Assembly: GCF_963082495.1 (NCBI RefSeq)
Contig: NZ_CAUJAN010000007.1
Coordinates: 31,219 to 95,218 of the forward strand
Source of the DNA: Methanobrevibacter sp. V74
GTDB lineage: Archaea; Methanobacteriota; Methanobacteria; Methanobacteriales; Methanobacteriaceae
Direction of reading: 5' to 3'
Length of the DNA: 64,000 bases
Part shown: positions 20,156-30,260 of the stretch, piece by piece
Layout of the letters: each line of letters opens with the position of its first letter
How positions within the stretch are numbered: the first letter of the stretch is position 1
Notes under the pieces: generated by a model
The model's input: the letters and a program-made list of their open reading frames with translations, nothing else
What the model was told of the DNA's origin: nothing
Database searches by the model: none
Position numbers and translations under genes: made by a program

Positions 20156-22141
20156 ATGTCAAAAATATTTATTTCATGTGCACTTCCTTATGCAAACGGA
20201 CCATGTCATTTAGGTCATATCCGTTCCACTTATCTTCCGGCTGATATTTATGCAAGGTATAATAGAATGATTGGAAATGACGTGTTAATGGTTTGTGCTA
20301 CAGACGAACATGGAACTCCAATTGCTGTAAAAGCGGATAAAGAAAATAAAAAACCGATTGAAATATCAAAAAGATATCATGACATGATTGTTCGTGATGT
20401 GGAATCAATGAATATTTCATTAGATAGCTTTACAAGAACGACTGACGAATCTCACTATGAAATTGCTAAAAACTTCTTCAAATCATTATATGATGAGGGA
20501 TTAATTTATAGGGAGGATATCCAACAACTATACTGTCCTGTATGCAATAAATTCTTGCCTGACAGGTATGTGGAGGGGTCATGTCCAGAATGCGGGTCAG
20601 AAGCAAGGGGGGACCATTGCGAGAAATGTGGAAAGGCTCTTGAACCTACAGAACTTGATGAACCACATTGCATTACCTGCGGCACAACTCCAATTATCAA
20701 GGACACATTCCAATATGCCTTTAAGCTGTCTGAATTTGAAGATGACTTGAAGGAGTATATTTCTTCAAATGAAAATTTGCCTGCAAACGTTAAAAATTAC
20801 GCTACTAACTGGTTAAATGATGGGTTAAATGACTGGATTCTAACCCGTGATATGGATTGGGGAATACCTGTCCCATTAGATGAAGCTAAAGGCAAAGTAT
20901 TATATGTTTGGATTGAAGCATTCTTAGGTTACATCTCGTCAGCATCACAATGGTCAAAGCAATCTGGCAGGAAATGGGAAGAATACTGGAATGATTATGT
21001 GGTCCATTTCATTGGAAAGGATATTATTTACCACCATTCAATCTTTTGGCCGGGACTTTTAAAAGCATATGGATGCAAATTGCCTGACATGATATATGCC
21101 GGTGAATTTCTATCACTTGAAGGAGAAAAGATGTCTACAAGTAAAAACTGGGTAATATGGATCAGCGACTTTGTAAAAGACTATGATCCGGACTTATTAA
21201 GATATTACTTAACCATGAACGCTCCCTTAAACAAGGATTCAGATTTCTCATGGGACGACTTCCAAAGAAGAAACAATGACGAACTTGCAGATGTAATAGG
21301 AAACTTCCTGCACCGTACATTTGTATTCACTAAAAAATCATTTGACAATAGGATTCCAGAATATAAAAATCCAACAGAGGAAGATGAATCATTCAGAATG
21401 GCTATTGAAGAGCTACCTAATAAGGCTGGTGAATACATAGCAAATTATGAATTTAGAGATGCGTTGCTTGAAATATTCAAGGTAGCCAAAAAGGGAAATA
21501 AATATTTCAATGACCAGGAACCATGGAAGGCTGTTAAGGAAGATGTACAGAAAGCAGCAAACTGTTTATACTTATCTAATCAATTAGCAAAAACCTTAGC
21601 TTACATGCTAAAACCCTTCATACCAACAAAAGCCGATAAAATAGCTGAAATCATGAATATCGATTCTCTTGATGTATGGGATGATGCTAAAATAGCACTT
21701 CCGGTTGGTCATGAGATAAATAAAGCTAAACCATTATTTAAAAAAATTGAAGATAAAGAAATTGAAGCTCAAAAAGCTAAATTAAAAGAAAACTTAAGTG
21801 CAGAAGATGAAAATATGAGTGATTTAATAACAATAGATCAATTTGATGAAGTAGTAATTAAAATCGGACAAATTAAAGAAGCTGAAAAAATAGAAAAATC
21901 AGACAAACTATTAAAATTAAAAGTGGACATCGGAGAAGAAAAAACAAGACAAATTGTTGCAGGTCTTGCTAAATTCTACTCCCCTGATGAATTGGTTGAG
22001 AGGAAAGTGTGTGTTGTTGCTAACTTACAACCAGCTAAACTATTTGGGACATTATCTGAAGGTATGGTTTTAGCTACTGGTGAATCCGGTGCATTACTCG
22101 CTCCTGACGTTAATGGAAAAATTGGTGAAAGAATTCAATAA
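20156..22141 (+). CDS. metG: Methionyl-tRNA synthetase
   Basis: 661 aa. Class I motifs are [10 protein letters not shown] (HIGH type, about residue 20) and EKMSTSKNW (KMSKS type). Zinc knuckles CPVC...CPECGSE and CEKCGK...CITCG are all present. The C-terminus (about 560-661) is a tRNA-binding fold ([20 protein letters not shown]). AGGGGACTG precedes the ATG. The next gene starts 10 bp after the stop, suggesting one transcript. Confidence 0.95.
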   Translation: MSKIFISCALPYANGPCHLGHIRSTYLPADIYARYNRMIGNDVLMVCATDEHGTPIAVKADKENKKPIEISKRYHDMIVRDVESMNISLDSFTRTTDESHYEIAKNFFKSLYDEGLIYREDIQQLYCPVCNKFLPDRYVEGSCPECGSEARGDHCEKCGKALEPTELDEPHCITCGTTPIIKDTFQYAFKLSEFEDDLKEYISSNENLPANVKNYATNWLNDGLNDWILTRDMDWGIPVPLDEAKGKVLYVWIEAFLGYISSASQWSKQSGRKWEEYWNDYVVHFIGKDIIYHHSIFWPGLLKAYGCKLPDMIYAGEFLSLEGEKMSTSKNWVIWISDFVKDYDPDLLRYYLTMNAPLNKDSDFSWDDFQRRNNDELADVIGNFLHRTFVFTKKSFDNRIPEYKNPTEEDESFRMAIEELPNKAGEYIANYEFRDALLEIFKVAKKGNKYFNDQEPWKAVKEDVQKAANCLYLSNQLAKTLAYMLKPFIPTKADKIAEIMNIDSLDVWDDAKIALPVGHEINKAKPLFKKIEDKEIEAQKAKLKENLSAEDENMSDLITIDQFDEVVIKIGQIKEAEKIEKSDKLLKLKVDIGEEKTRQIVAGLAKFYSPDELVERKVCVVANLQPAKLFGTLSEGMVLATGESGALLAPDVNGKIGERIQ

Positions 22142-22151
22142 ATAGATTAAA

Positions 22152-23729
22152 ATGCCAGAATCTGCACTAGTTAATAAAGCTGAAAGCTATTTGAAAGAGA
22201 TAGCAAATGATTGCATTAGCTTGGAAAATATTGAGGAATTCGATGTTTTCAAAGACCTTTACTTTAAACTAGATAACAGATTAAACTATTTATCAAAACT
22301 AAAAGATGATATGGATGTACAGGGATACACCACACCTTTTACATCTTTAAATAAATATGGAACAAAAACAGTAGCTGAAGTTGCAGCTGATGAAATAAGG
22401 GAAAACAGCCGGCACAATCAAATATTTAGAATGAAAGCAAATGCTAAGAAAAACATTCTAGACCGAGTTAAATCAGCTATTGATTCGCATAAAATTGCAT
22501 TGGGAAACCTGGAACAATTCGGGTCTGTGAAATGCAATTCATGTTATAAAAAATATTCAATCAGTGAATATAAACAGAATCATGGTGAATGTAGTTGTAA
22601 AAGTAAAGCCTTCACTTTTAAAGTAAACAAAGAATTAACCTATCGCCTTGAAATAATCCCATACCTTCCGTTATCTGGTAATTACATGGTTCTTCTAAGT
22701 GAATTATCAAATAACTCACGCGATTCTTTTAAACAGGTATTGAACATTCTAAAACAGGAACGTAAAGGATTAGTTAAAACTATATCTCTTGTTATTAGGT
22801 TCAGAGACGATAATAATCGCTTAATTAGGAAAAATGTTACCTTGGAATCTGAATACATCCATAATTACGAAGAGGAGGTAAGACGTAGGTATGGTGGAGA
22901 TGTGAGAATCGAAGCATTGAGATTCCATAGAACAAAACCGGCGATTATTGATGATAAGCATGCACGTACAGCTCTTGCACTTGCATATGTTGGTTATTCT
23001 CAGGAAATTATCTCCAACATTAAAGAGGATATCTTAAAACGTAGATTAACGGATTTTAAAAGAATAAATAAATATGATGAAATCATTGAGGAATTTGAAA
23101 ATCAAACACCTGATTTCATAGATAAATATGATTTAGATGCAATAGAATCATGGAGAAAATCCGAAATTGAAAACAAATTCAGAAACCTTAACTATATTGA
23201 CAGATTCGGAAATATGGCAAGATCTTTAAAGCGTGATTTGAAAGTAAGGGAAAGCATATACAAAAGCACTTTTAAAAACATTTCAGCAACATTAATAATA
23301 TGGGATATGTTCAGATATTACCTTACAACATCCAACAATTCCCGTAAAATTAATCTAGGACCATTTCCATATATAAGGGTTGAATTGGATAGGGAACAAA
23401 GAAAAGTATTCCAAACAACATATAAAAAGGTAATAGAGATATTAAACTCATTCACGGATATTAAAATAATTCCTATATCTGAAATGGATTTGCTGTTATA
23501 TGAGAAATTCAAATTCGAAAAAGAAATGCGCAATTCAAATATTAAAGTTAACCATGTAGCATTGGGCGCTGCTTTAATCAACCTAAACTCAAATATTGAG
23601 CTTGAAGACATTAGTAATGCATTCAACATTAATGAATCAAGAATTAAAAAGGAACTTAAGCATATCGATCAAATTAAAAATCCGAAAAGCGACAAATCTA
23701 AGAAATTCCTGGATTTAATTAAAAAGTGA
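22152..23729 (+). CDS. Conserved methanogen protein, probably DUF530 family
   Basis: 525 aa, soluble, mostly helical. A zinc-ribbon-like group lies at about residues 132-152 (CNSCYKKY...CSCKSK). The rest has no catalytic motif I recognise; a late segment (about 450-500) resembles a small helix-turn-helix. Position directly after metG and size fit the DUF530 proteins of methanogens, whose role is unknown to me. It is followed 4 bp later by an HTH protein, so the three genes are probably one operon. Confidence 0.55.
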   Translation: MPESALVNKAESYLKEIANDCISLENIEEFDVFKDLYFKLDNRLNYLSKLKDDMDVQGYTTPFTSLNKYGTKTVAEVAADEIRENSRHNQIFRMKANAKKNILDRVKSAIDSHKIALGNLEQFGSVKCNSCYKKYSISEYKQNHGECSCKSKAFTFKVNKELTYRLEIIPYLPLSGNYMVLLSELSNNSRDSFKQVLNILKQERKGLVKTISLVIRFRDDNNRLIRKNVTLESEYIHNYEEEVRRRYGGDVRIEALRFHRTKPAIIDDKHARTALALAYVGYSQEIISNIKEDILKRRLTDFKRINKYDEIIEEFENQTPDFIDKYDLDAIESWRKSEIENKFRNLNYIDRFGNMARSLKRDLKVRESIYKSTFKNISATLIIWDMFRYYLTTSNNSRKINLGPFPYIRVELDREQRKVFQTTYKKVIEILNSFTDIKIIPISEMDLLLYEKFKFEKEMRNSNIKVNHVALGAALINLNSNIELEDISNAFNINESRIKKELKHIDQIKNPKSDKSKKFLDLIKK

Positions 23730-23733
23730 AAAT

Positions 23734-24201
23734 ATGAATGATGAAGATATTACCACAATTCATATTACCAAAGCACTATCTTCCTCTATGATTGTTGAGT
23801 TGATTGACAAACACCCTAACTTAGAGGAAATCACCTGTTCTCCCAGCGTTTATAAAAGAACCTCTAAGACATATATTGATGCACTGAACCAGTTAGATAT
23901 TAACGTTAAAACAGAATATCAATGGGGTGCAAAGTCTAGAAGTAATGATATCGAATTTTACATAAAAAAATTATCAGATGAAGGATTAAATCCAAAACAA
24001 ATATCTCAAAAACTAGATATATCCCTTAATCGTGTTTATTACTTGCTTAGAAAGGCCAATGCTAGCTTTAACAATCGCAAACGTAAATATGACCATGATG
24101 AAATTAAACAGCTTAAAAAAGATGGCCTGTCTGCTAGAGAGATTTCTGACAAATTAAATATTCCTCCTAGGAGTGTTTATTATATTTTAAATAAAAAATA
24201 A
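23734..24201 (+). CDS. DNA-binding protein with two HTH motifs, DUF1699-like
   Basis: 155 aa. The N-terminal about 65 residues (IVELIDKHPNLEEITCSPS) resemble DUF1699. Two related helix-turn-helix units follow: EGLNPKQISQKLDISLNRVY and DGLSAREISDKLNIPPRSVY. It is likely a transcription regulator. It starts 4 bp after the previous stop and shares its operon. Confidence 0.6.
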   Translation: MNDEDITTIHITKALSSSMIVELIDKHPNLEEITCSPSVYKRTSKTYIDALNQLDINVKTEYQWGAKSRSNDIEFYIKKLSDEGLNPKQISQKLDISLNRVYYLLRKANASFNNRKRKYDHDEIKQLKKDGLSAREISDKLNIPPRSVYYILNKK

Positions 24202-24237
24202 CTACTTTTTTTAATAATGACAACTATATAATAAACT

Positions 24238-25251
24238 ATGATGATTTTACCACAACTTCCATTATATGGAATAGCTATAATCTGCGGCTTATTATCTTTT
24301 GCGGTTACAAAATTAACAATGCCAAGAATTATACGAAAACTTGAAGATGCCGATATTGTTGGAAAAGATATTCATAAATCATGGAAGCCTGTTGTTGCTG
24401 AAATGGGTGGATTTGGCATATTATTCGGATTTATAATTGGAATATTTTCCGGAATATATATGCATGATATTTTAACATTTAAGTTGGTTATAGTGCTCGT
24501 TGTCATATTGCTTGTTGGAATAATAGGTATTGCAGATGACTTACTTGCGCTATCCTCAAAAGAAAAATTTTTCTTATTGTTTTTAGCAGGTCTGCCTTTA
24601 ATTTGGGCAGCTCCTCCTAATGTAGGATTATTGTATCTTATTACAATTCCAATTGCATTATCTGTGGGTTCTAATTTAACAAACATGTTGGCAGGGCTAA
24701 ACGGTATTGAATCTGGTCTTGGGATTATTTCCATGACGTCACTTACAATTGCTTGTATAATTTTAGGCAAATACGATGTTACAATCATCTCAATGAGTAT
24801 GTTAGGTGCCTTGATTGCATTTTTATATTATAATAGATATCCTGCAAAGATTTTCCCAGGAGATACAGGTACGTTAATAATCGGTGCAGCTATTATATGT
24901 GTTGCTTTTATTGGTAGGGTCAAGTTAATAGCTTTCATAATAATGATGCCGAATATTATTGATGCGGCTTTAAAGTTCTACTCGGCGGGAGTAATGAACA
25001 GACAACAACAAAAGCCAACGCAATTAAATGATGAGGGTAAACTTGTAAGGCCTAAAAGTGGTTTTAAGTCATTGATTAGGTTAGTTTTAAGAAGACCGAT
25101 TGCTGAGAAGGATGCAGTTAAAATAATTTGGGGAATTGGATTATTCTTTGGTGTTTTAGGTATTGTTATTGCATTAATCATGCCGGGAATGCTTGAAAAT
25201 CAGACATTGATGAATTTTTTACATATTAAGGAAATGTTTTATCATATATAG
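24238..25251 (+). CDS. MraY-like glycosyl-1-phosphate transferase (GT4 family)
   Basis: 337 aa, about ten membrane helices. The family motifs are GIADDLLALSSKEKF (Asp-Asp pair), NLTNMLAGLNGIE and FPGDTGTL. Enzymes of this family move a sugar phosphate from UDP-sugar to a lipid carrier; in pseudomurein-bearing methanogens this could start cell wall precursor or N-glycan synthesis. The exact sugar cannot be read from the sequence. It is followed directly by the reductase gene with an overlapping ribosome binding site. Confidence 0.8.
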   Translation: MMILPQLPLYGIAIICGLLSFAVTKLTMPRIIRKLEDADIVGKDIHKSWKPVVAEMGGFGILFGFIIGIFSGIYMHDILTFKLVIVLVVILLVGIIGIADDLLALSSKEKFFLLFLAGLPLIWAAPPNVGLLYLITIPIALSVGSNLTNMLAGLNGIESGLGIISMTSLTIACIILGKYDVTIISMSMLGALIAFLYYNRYPAKIFPGDTGTLIIGAAIICVAFIGRVKLIAFIIMMPNIIDAALKFYSAGVMNRQQQKPTQLNDEGKLVRPKSGFKSLIRLVLRRPIAEKDAVKIIWGIGLFFGVLGIVIALIMPGMLENQTLMNFLHIKEMFYHI

Positions 25252-25260
25252 GTGATAATA

Positions 25261-25932
25261 GTGAGGCCTTATGTAATATTAAATGCAGCTATGACATTGG
25301 ATGGTAAAATAGCCACCTTATCTGGAAGTTCAAATATTTCAGGTGCTAAAGACCTTGAAAGGGTTCATGAATTAAGAAAAGACTGTGACGGGATAATGGT
25401 TGGCATTGGAACTGTACTTGCAGATGATCCAAGATTGACAGTTCATAAAATCGATGCAAAACCTTCAGACAATCCTGTACGCATTGTAGTTGACAGCAAA
25501 TGCAGAACACCAGCTGATGCTAGAATAACTAATGGAGATGCTAAAACCATAATTGCAATGGCCAACGAATATAAGGACGAATTTAAAGCATCTGACAAAT
25601 ACGAAATATTGAAAAGCAAGGGAGTTAAATTCTTTTTTTCAGGTGATGTGCAAGTTGACCTGAAAATGCTAATGATTTACCTTCATGAAGTGGGAATTGA
25701 TAAGTTAATGCTGGAAGGAGGTTCGACTCTTAACTTTTCAATGATAAAGGCAGGTCTGATTGATGAGATTAGCATTTGTGTAGCGCCAATGGTGGTTGGA
25801 GGGGTTAATGCTAAAACATTTTTCGACGGTGAGGGATTTAATACCATGGATGAGTCAGTAAAATTAAAGTTGATTGATTACTACCGGTTAGATAAAGACT
25901 TTATTTTAAATTATAAAGTATTAAATGGTTGA
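25261..25932 (+). CDS. arfC: 2,5-diamino-6-ribosylamino-pyrimidinone 5'-phosphate reductase
   Basis: About 223 aa, RibD C-terminal (dihydrofolate reductase-like) fold: LNAAMTLDGKIAT, IMVGIGTVLADDPRLT, LMLEGGSTLNFSMI and the final SICVAPMVVGG. It reduces the ribose of the riboflavin precursor in archaea, and so feeds both flavin synthesis and the diaminouracil used by CofH. I choose GTG 25261 because AGGTGAT lies 5 bp upstream; the frame is open from 25252. The 3' end overlaps the convergent membrane gene by 22 bp. Confidence 0.88.
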   Translation: MRPYVILNAAMTLDGKIATLSGSSNISGAKDLERVHELRKDCDGIMVGIGTVLADDPRLTVHKIDAKPSDNPVRIVVDSKCRTPADARITNGDAKTIIAMANEYKDEFKASDKYEILKSKGVKFFFSGDVQVDLKMLMIYLHEVGIDKLMLEGGSTLNFSMIKAGLIDEISICVAPMVVGGVNAKTFFDGEGFNTMDESVKLKLIDYYRLDKDFILNYKVLNG

Positions 25933-26780
25933 TTGGACAATACTTTATACCAAATAAAATCGTCACCTCCATAAAAACTGACTAAAATAGATGTAATGCT
26001 AAGAATAATAAATATTACAGATACATCCAGTGGCATAAACATTAAAAACAGTGCCAATAATATAATTTCAACAGCTATAAATGTTTTTTGAGGATGATTT
26101 AGTTTAATATAGCTTAATAGACCCAGTAAAATAGGGGTTAATATGATGGCAGATATGTATAAAATCGAATCATATAATCCAATCATGTTTGGGATAGGCA
26201 AATTCAAGACATTCATAAATAAATGCATCTCCAAAACTGTTAAAAAGAATCCCTGAACGCCGCCGCTGATGGCTTGAGCTAAAGTATGCTTTTTGAGAAG
26301 CACTCTTGACCAAATCAGTATAGGATATATTATGCCAAATAATGCGCCAATATTGCCTAAAAGTAAAATTAATGCAGCAACCGGACCTGATAAACCAGTT
26401 GTATGGACACTAATTTTCCATTTGAGAGTAATTGCAAGTACAACACCAGTATTTATTGAATAACATAAAAGTAGGCAGGTTAAAAATCTATCCAAGCTGA
26501 ATATTAAACAAATTAAAAAGCCAATAAGGTAGGAAAGGATGCCAACAACTAGTGGTGCATACCTGTCGGATCTATTGGATATGTCTTTATCGCTACCCAG
26601 CCTAGTGGCCCAAAACAAAATGATTGCCATAGGCAAAAGTGAAGCGAAAATTAAGGATATCACTTCCAAAACTATGAATTTGGATAAATCAAATCCGCTA
26701 CTTGTAAAAGACAAAGTTAGAGAAATTATTAAAAACAATGGTATGCAAATAATTGGAGGATTTGTAAGTGTTGAAATCAT
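25911..26780 (-). CDS. Membrane protein, PAP2 phosphatase-like
   Basis: 289 aa with about eight hydrophobic helices. Weak PAP2 motifs: KDISNRSDRYAP (K then R six to seven residues later), and KISVHTTGLSGP in place of the SGH motif. PAP2 proteins remove phosphate from lipid phosphates or pyrophosphates, which would fit the neighbouring lipid-carrier transferase. The third motif is not clear, so activity is uncertain. Confidence 0.55.
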   Translation of the reverse strand: MISTLTNPPIICIPLFLIISLTLSFTSSGFDLSKFIVLEVISLIFASLLPMAIILFWATRLGSDKDISNRSDRYAPLVVGILSYLIGFLICLIFSLDRFLTCLLLCYSINTGVVLAITLKWKISVHTTGLSGPVAALILLLGNIGALFGIIYPILIWSRVLLKKHTLAQAISGGVQGFFLTVLEMHLFMNVLNLPIPNMIGLYDSILYISAIILTPILLGLLSYIKLNHPQKTFIAVEIILLALFLMFMPLDVSVIFIILSITSILVSFYGGDDFIWYKVLSNQPFNTL

Positions 26781-26784
26781 TTAG

Positions 26785-27008
26785 CTATTTTCAATTTATT
26801 CATATAGTTATTTATACTTCTTTTAAATTAATAAGTATTATGATGATGTATCCGCCATCTCTGTTGTTGTAAGTGATGGAGATAACACATTACTATTTTG
26901 AAGTTGATAAAATAGCTGATGCATTTAAAGCTGGTTTGAAATTTAGAAAATAATTTAAATGAATAATTAAATATAATAATACTGACTATACTTTTTTGGG
27001 GGAAAAAT
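26785..27008. other. Intergenic region with possible short gene remnant
   Basis: AT-rich gap. A 25-codon plus-strand frame at 26876-26953 (MEITHYYFEVDKIADAFKAG) looks protein-like and may be the tail of a lost gene; nothing before it continues the frame. GGGGGAAAAATATG at its right edge is the ribosome binding site of the next gene. Confidence 0.3.
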
Positions 27009-27380
27009 ATGAAAATGGAAATAGAATTAACAGATGAGCAAGCAGAGAAAGTGGAAATCTTAAAAGAAAATGGTATTGAAGTTGGAGAGGCTATAGAGAT
27101 TCTCTTTGATATGAAAGATGCTGTTATTGAACATGGCAATGATTTTTTTGACCATAGAATCAATAAGGCACATCAAGAAAAAGCAGAACTTGAAGAAAAA
27201 TTGGCTCAAGTTGAAGATGAAATAGAGTTATACAATAAATTAAAAGGCAGCGCTCTTAATCCAATTCAAAAACAAAAGATTATTGTAAAAGAATATGGCA
27301 ATGTTGAAAAATCTTATGATGAGACTGTTCAGGATCAAAAACACAAGTTTAAATGGTCAAATGACATTTTCAAATTCTAA
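27009..27380 (+). CDS. Coiled-coil protein of unknown function
   Basis: 123 aa, highly charged. Residues about 50-80 (HQEKAELEEKLAQVEDEIE) are predicted coiled coil by heptad pattern. The N-terminus (LTDEQAEKVEILKENGIEVG) resembles small DNA-binding or antitoxin-like folds, but no family is certain. A strong GGGGG ribosome binding site precedes the ATG. Confidence 0.6.
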   Translation: MKMEIELTDEQAEKVEILKENGIEVGEAIEILFDMKDAVIEHGNDFFDHRINKAHQEKAELEEKLAQVEDEIELYNKLKGSALNPIQKQKIIVKEYGNVEKSYDETVQDQKHKFKWSNDIFKF

Positions 27381-27467
27381 TTCTTTTTTTTTAAATTTTT
27401 TAATTGTTGCAAATACAATGGTTGTTAATGCAACAGTTTATATATTATAAGAATATAATAGTAACAT

Positions 27468-27917
27468 ATGAAATCTTTAGTAGTTTATTATTCAAGAACA
27501 AAAACAACAGAAATTCTGGCGGAAGTCATAGCCGGCAGAGTAAATGCGGATGTGGAAGAAATCATTCCAAAAGTAAAATATCAGGGAAAAATTGGTTATG
27601 CGAGAGGTGGAAAGGATGCAATGAGAGAAAAAATCATTGACCTTGAATCATTAAAATTTGACCCATCTGAGTATGATGTAGTATACGTTGGAGGACCAGT
27701 TTGGGCAAGTAGGATAGCTAATCCGGTGATTTCATATTTAAAGCAAAATGAAGGAAAATTCAACAATGTAAAGTTCTTTGCAACCGCAAAAACTAGTGGA
27801 TTTGATTCCGCTTTTATTCAGATGGAAAAATTTTCAATTAAACCATTAAACACACTTGGACTGAAAACCAAAGAAGTTAGAAAAAGTGAATATGATATAG
27901 ATTCATTTATAAACTGA
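27468..27917 (+). CDS. Flavodoxin
   Basis: 149 aa. The FMN phosphate loop is YYSRTKTTEILAE, and VGGPVWASRIANP contacts the flavin. It acts as a one-protein electron carrier or quinone-reductase-like flavoprotein. The start codon overlaps a TATA-rich promoter region; MarR follows 4 bp after the stop, so redox-responsive regulation of this pair is plausible but not shown. Confidence 0.82.
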   Translation: MKSLVVYYSRTKTTEILAEVIAGRVNADVEEIIPKVKYQGKIGYARGGKDAMREKIIDLESLKFDPSEYDVVYVGGPVWASRIANPVISYLKQNEGKFNNVKFFATAKTSGFDSAFIQMEKFSIKPLNTLGLKTKEVRKSEYDIDSFIN

Positions 27918-27921
27918 TAAT

Positions 27922-28386
27922 ATGTCACTTGAAGAATTTAAGATAATAGATCCATCTAATCTTCCTGTTGGTAAGTTAATTGCCATTATTGAAAAAAATC
28001 AAGTTTTATATTTAAATCGTCAACTTGAAAGATTTAATATTAATTCCTCACAGCTTCATTTTTTATTTGAAATATCTCATCAAAAAGAAATAAATCAGGA
28101 TAAAATTGCTTCTAGATGCACTATTGATAAGGGTACAGTTGCTAGATCAGTCAAAAAATTAGAAGATAATGACTTGGTTAAAAGAGAGGTAGATGAGAAA
28201 AATAGACGTCAAAAAAAGGTTTCATTAACAAATAAAGGTGAGGAAACATTAAATCAGGCGATTAAATTACTTAATGAATTGGAAAAAACTGTATATGATA
28301 ATAGCTATATAGAAACTGAAGATTTTAAAAAAGCTTTAAAAGAAATAGCCATTAAAGCTATAGAATTAAATGATAAAGGGGAATAA
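27922..28386 (+). CDS. MarR-family transcription regulator
   Basis: 154 aa with the MarR winged helix: QDKIASRCTIDKGTVARSV (recognition helix), then the beta wing EVDEKNRRQKKVSLTNKG. The adjacent MATE exporter 1 bp downstream is a usual MarR target, and flavodoxin is upstream in the same run, so it probably represses its own operon. Confidence 0.85.
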   Translation: MSLEEFKIIDPSNLPVGKLIAIIEKNQVLYLNRQLERFNINSSQLHFLFEISHQKEINQDKIASRCTIDKGTVARSVKKLEDNDLVKREVDEKNRRQKKVSLTNKGEETLNQAIKLLNELEKTVYDNSYIETEDFKKALKEIAIKAIELNDKGE

Positions 28387-28387
28387 A

Positions 28388-29779
28388 ATGGCTGGAGAAA
28401 AAAATAAAAATATTGAAATGATAACAGGGGATCCTAAAAAGGCTATTGTTAAGTTAGCATTGCCAATGATGGTTTCCATGTTTTTAATTATGCTTTATAA
28501 TATTGCAGACAGTATATGGGTAGCTGGTCTTGGAGCAGATGCTTTAGCTGCAATAGGATTTATTACACCATTATTCATGGTATTGGTAGGGCTTGGAAAC
28601 GGTATTGGTGCAGGTGCAAACTCATTGATTGCAAGATACATTGGATCAAAAAACTATAGGCAGGCAAATAATGCAGCATTGCATGGTATTCTTCTGGCGG
28701 TTATCATATCTGTGATATTTACAGTTTTAATTGAAGGGTTAATGGTTCCTATTTTACAATTTATGGGTGCTGGAGATACAATACAATATGCATTAGACTA
28801 TAGTTACATTATTTTCGGATTTTTATTTGTCTTTGTATATTCTGGAGTTGCATCAGCCATATTTAGATCAGAAGGAGATATGCGCCGTGCAACCATAGCA
28901 ATTGCAGTAACAGCTATTTTAAATATTATTTTGGATCCAGTATTTATTTACATTTTGAACTTAGGAATCTCCGGAGCCGCTTGGGCAACAGTAATATCAG
29001 CAGCAATGTCATGTGTTGTAATGAGTTATTGGATATGGGGTAAAAAGGATTTATATCTTGATTTGTCACTTAAGAACTTTGATTATCAAGGAAAAATGAT
29101 GGTTGATACATTGCAGGTAGCTATACCTTCAACATTGGAAAATATTGTATTTTCTGCTTTAGCCATTATTATAAACAGCATGCTTGTTATGGCTTCTGGA
29201 ACTACAGCAGTTGCAGTATATACTGCATCAATGAGGATTGTACAATTGGCTATGATTCCATTGATAGGTCTTGGAACAGCGGTTCTAACAGTTGCAGGTA
29301 TTGCATATGGTGCACATAATCATGTGAATTTAAAAACAGCCCATTCTTATTCAATTAAATTGGGTTTTGCTATTTCAATTGTATTGGGTGCTGCAATGTT
29401 CATATTCTCGTCACAACTTGCGGCCATGTTTTCATATACTCAGGCAAGTGCATCGCTTTCACCACAAATTGCAGTAGCAATATCTGTTTTAAGTTTATTT
29501 GTTCTTGCAATTCCGCATGGAATAATGTCATCTATGATGTTTCAGGGGGTTGGAAAAGGAGGTTATTCACTATTGATTACCCTTCTTAGATCATTGATTC
29601 TTGAAAGTGTATTTGCATATATATTCTGCTTTATATTTGGATGGGGTTTGCAAGGAATTTATGTAGGAGTGGTATTTGGTTGTTTTGTTGGAGGAACAGT
29701 TGGATACGTTTGGGCCAAATTCTTTATTAAGAAATTCACTCAAATTTCAATTAAAAAATATATGCCTCAAAAAAGCTAG
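28388..29779 (+). CDS. MATE-family efflux transporter
   Basis: 463 aa from ATG 28388, preceded by AAAGGGG; an earlier in-frame start at 28370 lies inside marR and is less likely. Twelve hydrophobic helices are visible, with the family start DPKKAIVKLALPMMVSMFL and the second-half repeat VAIPSTLENIVFS. These proteins export cationic toxins or drugs using Na+ or H+ gradients. The substrate is unknown. Confidence 0.9.
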   Translation: MAGEKNKNIEMITGDPKKAIVKLALPMMVSMFLIMLYNIADSIWVAGLGADALAAIGFITPLFMVLVGLGNGIGAGANSLIARYIGSKNYRQANNAALHGILLAVIISVIFTVLIEGLMVPILQFMGAGDTIQYALDYSYIIFGFLFVFVYSGVASAIFRSEGDMRRATIAIAVTAILNIILDPVFIYILNLGISGAAWATVISAAMSCVVMSYWIWGKKDLYLDLSLKNFDYQGKMMVDTLQVAIPSTLENIVFSALAIIINSMLVMASGTTAVAVYTASMRIVQLAMIPLIGLGTAVLTVAGIAYGAHNHVNLKTAHSYSIKLGFAISIVLGAAMFIFSSQLAAMFSYTQASASLSPQIAVAISVLSLFVLAIPHGIMSSMMFQGVGKGGYSLLITLLRSLILESVFAYIFCFIFGWGLQGIYVGVVFGCFVGGTVGYVWAKFFIKKFTQISIKKYMPQKS

Positions 29780-29798
29780 TTTAAATAACTAGTTTTTT
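29776..29798 (+). terminator. Terminator after MATE gene
   Basis: CTAGTT (29776-29781) pairs with AACTAG (29787-29792) and TTTTTT follows. The stop codon of the transporter is inside the stem. Confidence 0.6.
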
Positions 29799-29823
29799 AT
29801 ACTTTTTTTAACAATAATTAATT

Positions 29824-30255
29824 ATGGAATTCATAGTTAGTAATAAAAAATACTCTATAATAAACCATGAATTATATATAAACTATTTAATGGTTGATGC
29901 TTATTTTAAAGACAATTCTAAATATGACTATAATATCCATTTTGATTTCCTTGATTCTGTTTTAGAAAAAGATGAAATAAAATTTGAAGACATACTTGAA
30001 GGCACTAAGGATTTAGAAGAGTTAATTGAAAAAAATGAGATTAATTTTATACCTTCAGGCCTTAGAATTGAAGAGCATTTAAATAATAGCTTTAAAATCA
30101 CTTATCAAAATTTGGAATTTAAAAATGTCAAGGTTGGTGAGGCTATACCATTATTAATAGCATTAACAAGCCTTTTAAATCACAAACCAATTGTAACATT
30201 ATATCAAATAGATGAAGAATTGCACTATTTTTTGGAAAGCTTCAATAAGTATTAA
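29824..30255 (+). CDS. Hypothetical protein
   Basis: 143 aa, soluble, acidic, no recognised domain. The ATG is at 29824 with no clear ribosome binding site. It converges with the flavoprotein gene 5 bp beyond its stop. No membrane segment or signal peptide. Confidence 0.55.
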   Translation: MEFIVSNKKYSIINHELYINYLMVDAYFKDNSKYDYNIHFDFLDSVLEKDEIKFEDILEGTKDLEELIEKNEINFIPSGLRIEEHLNNSFKITYQNLEFKNVKVGEAIPLLIALTSLLNHKPIVTLYQIDEELHYFLESFNKY

Positions 30256-30260
30256 ATTCT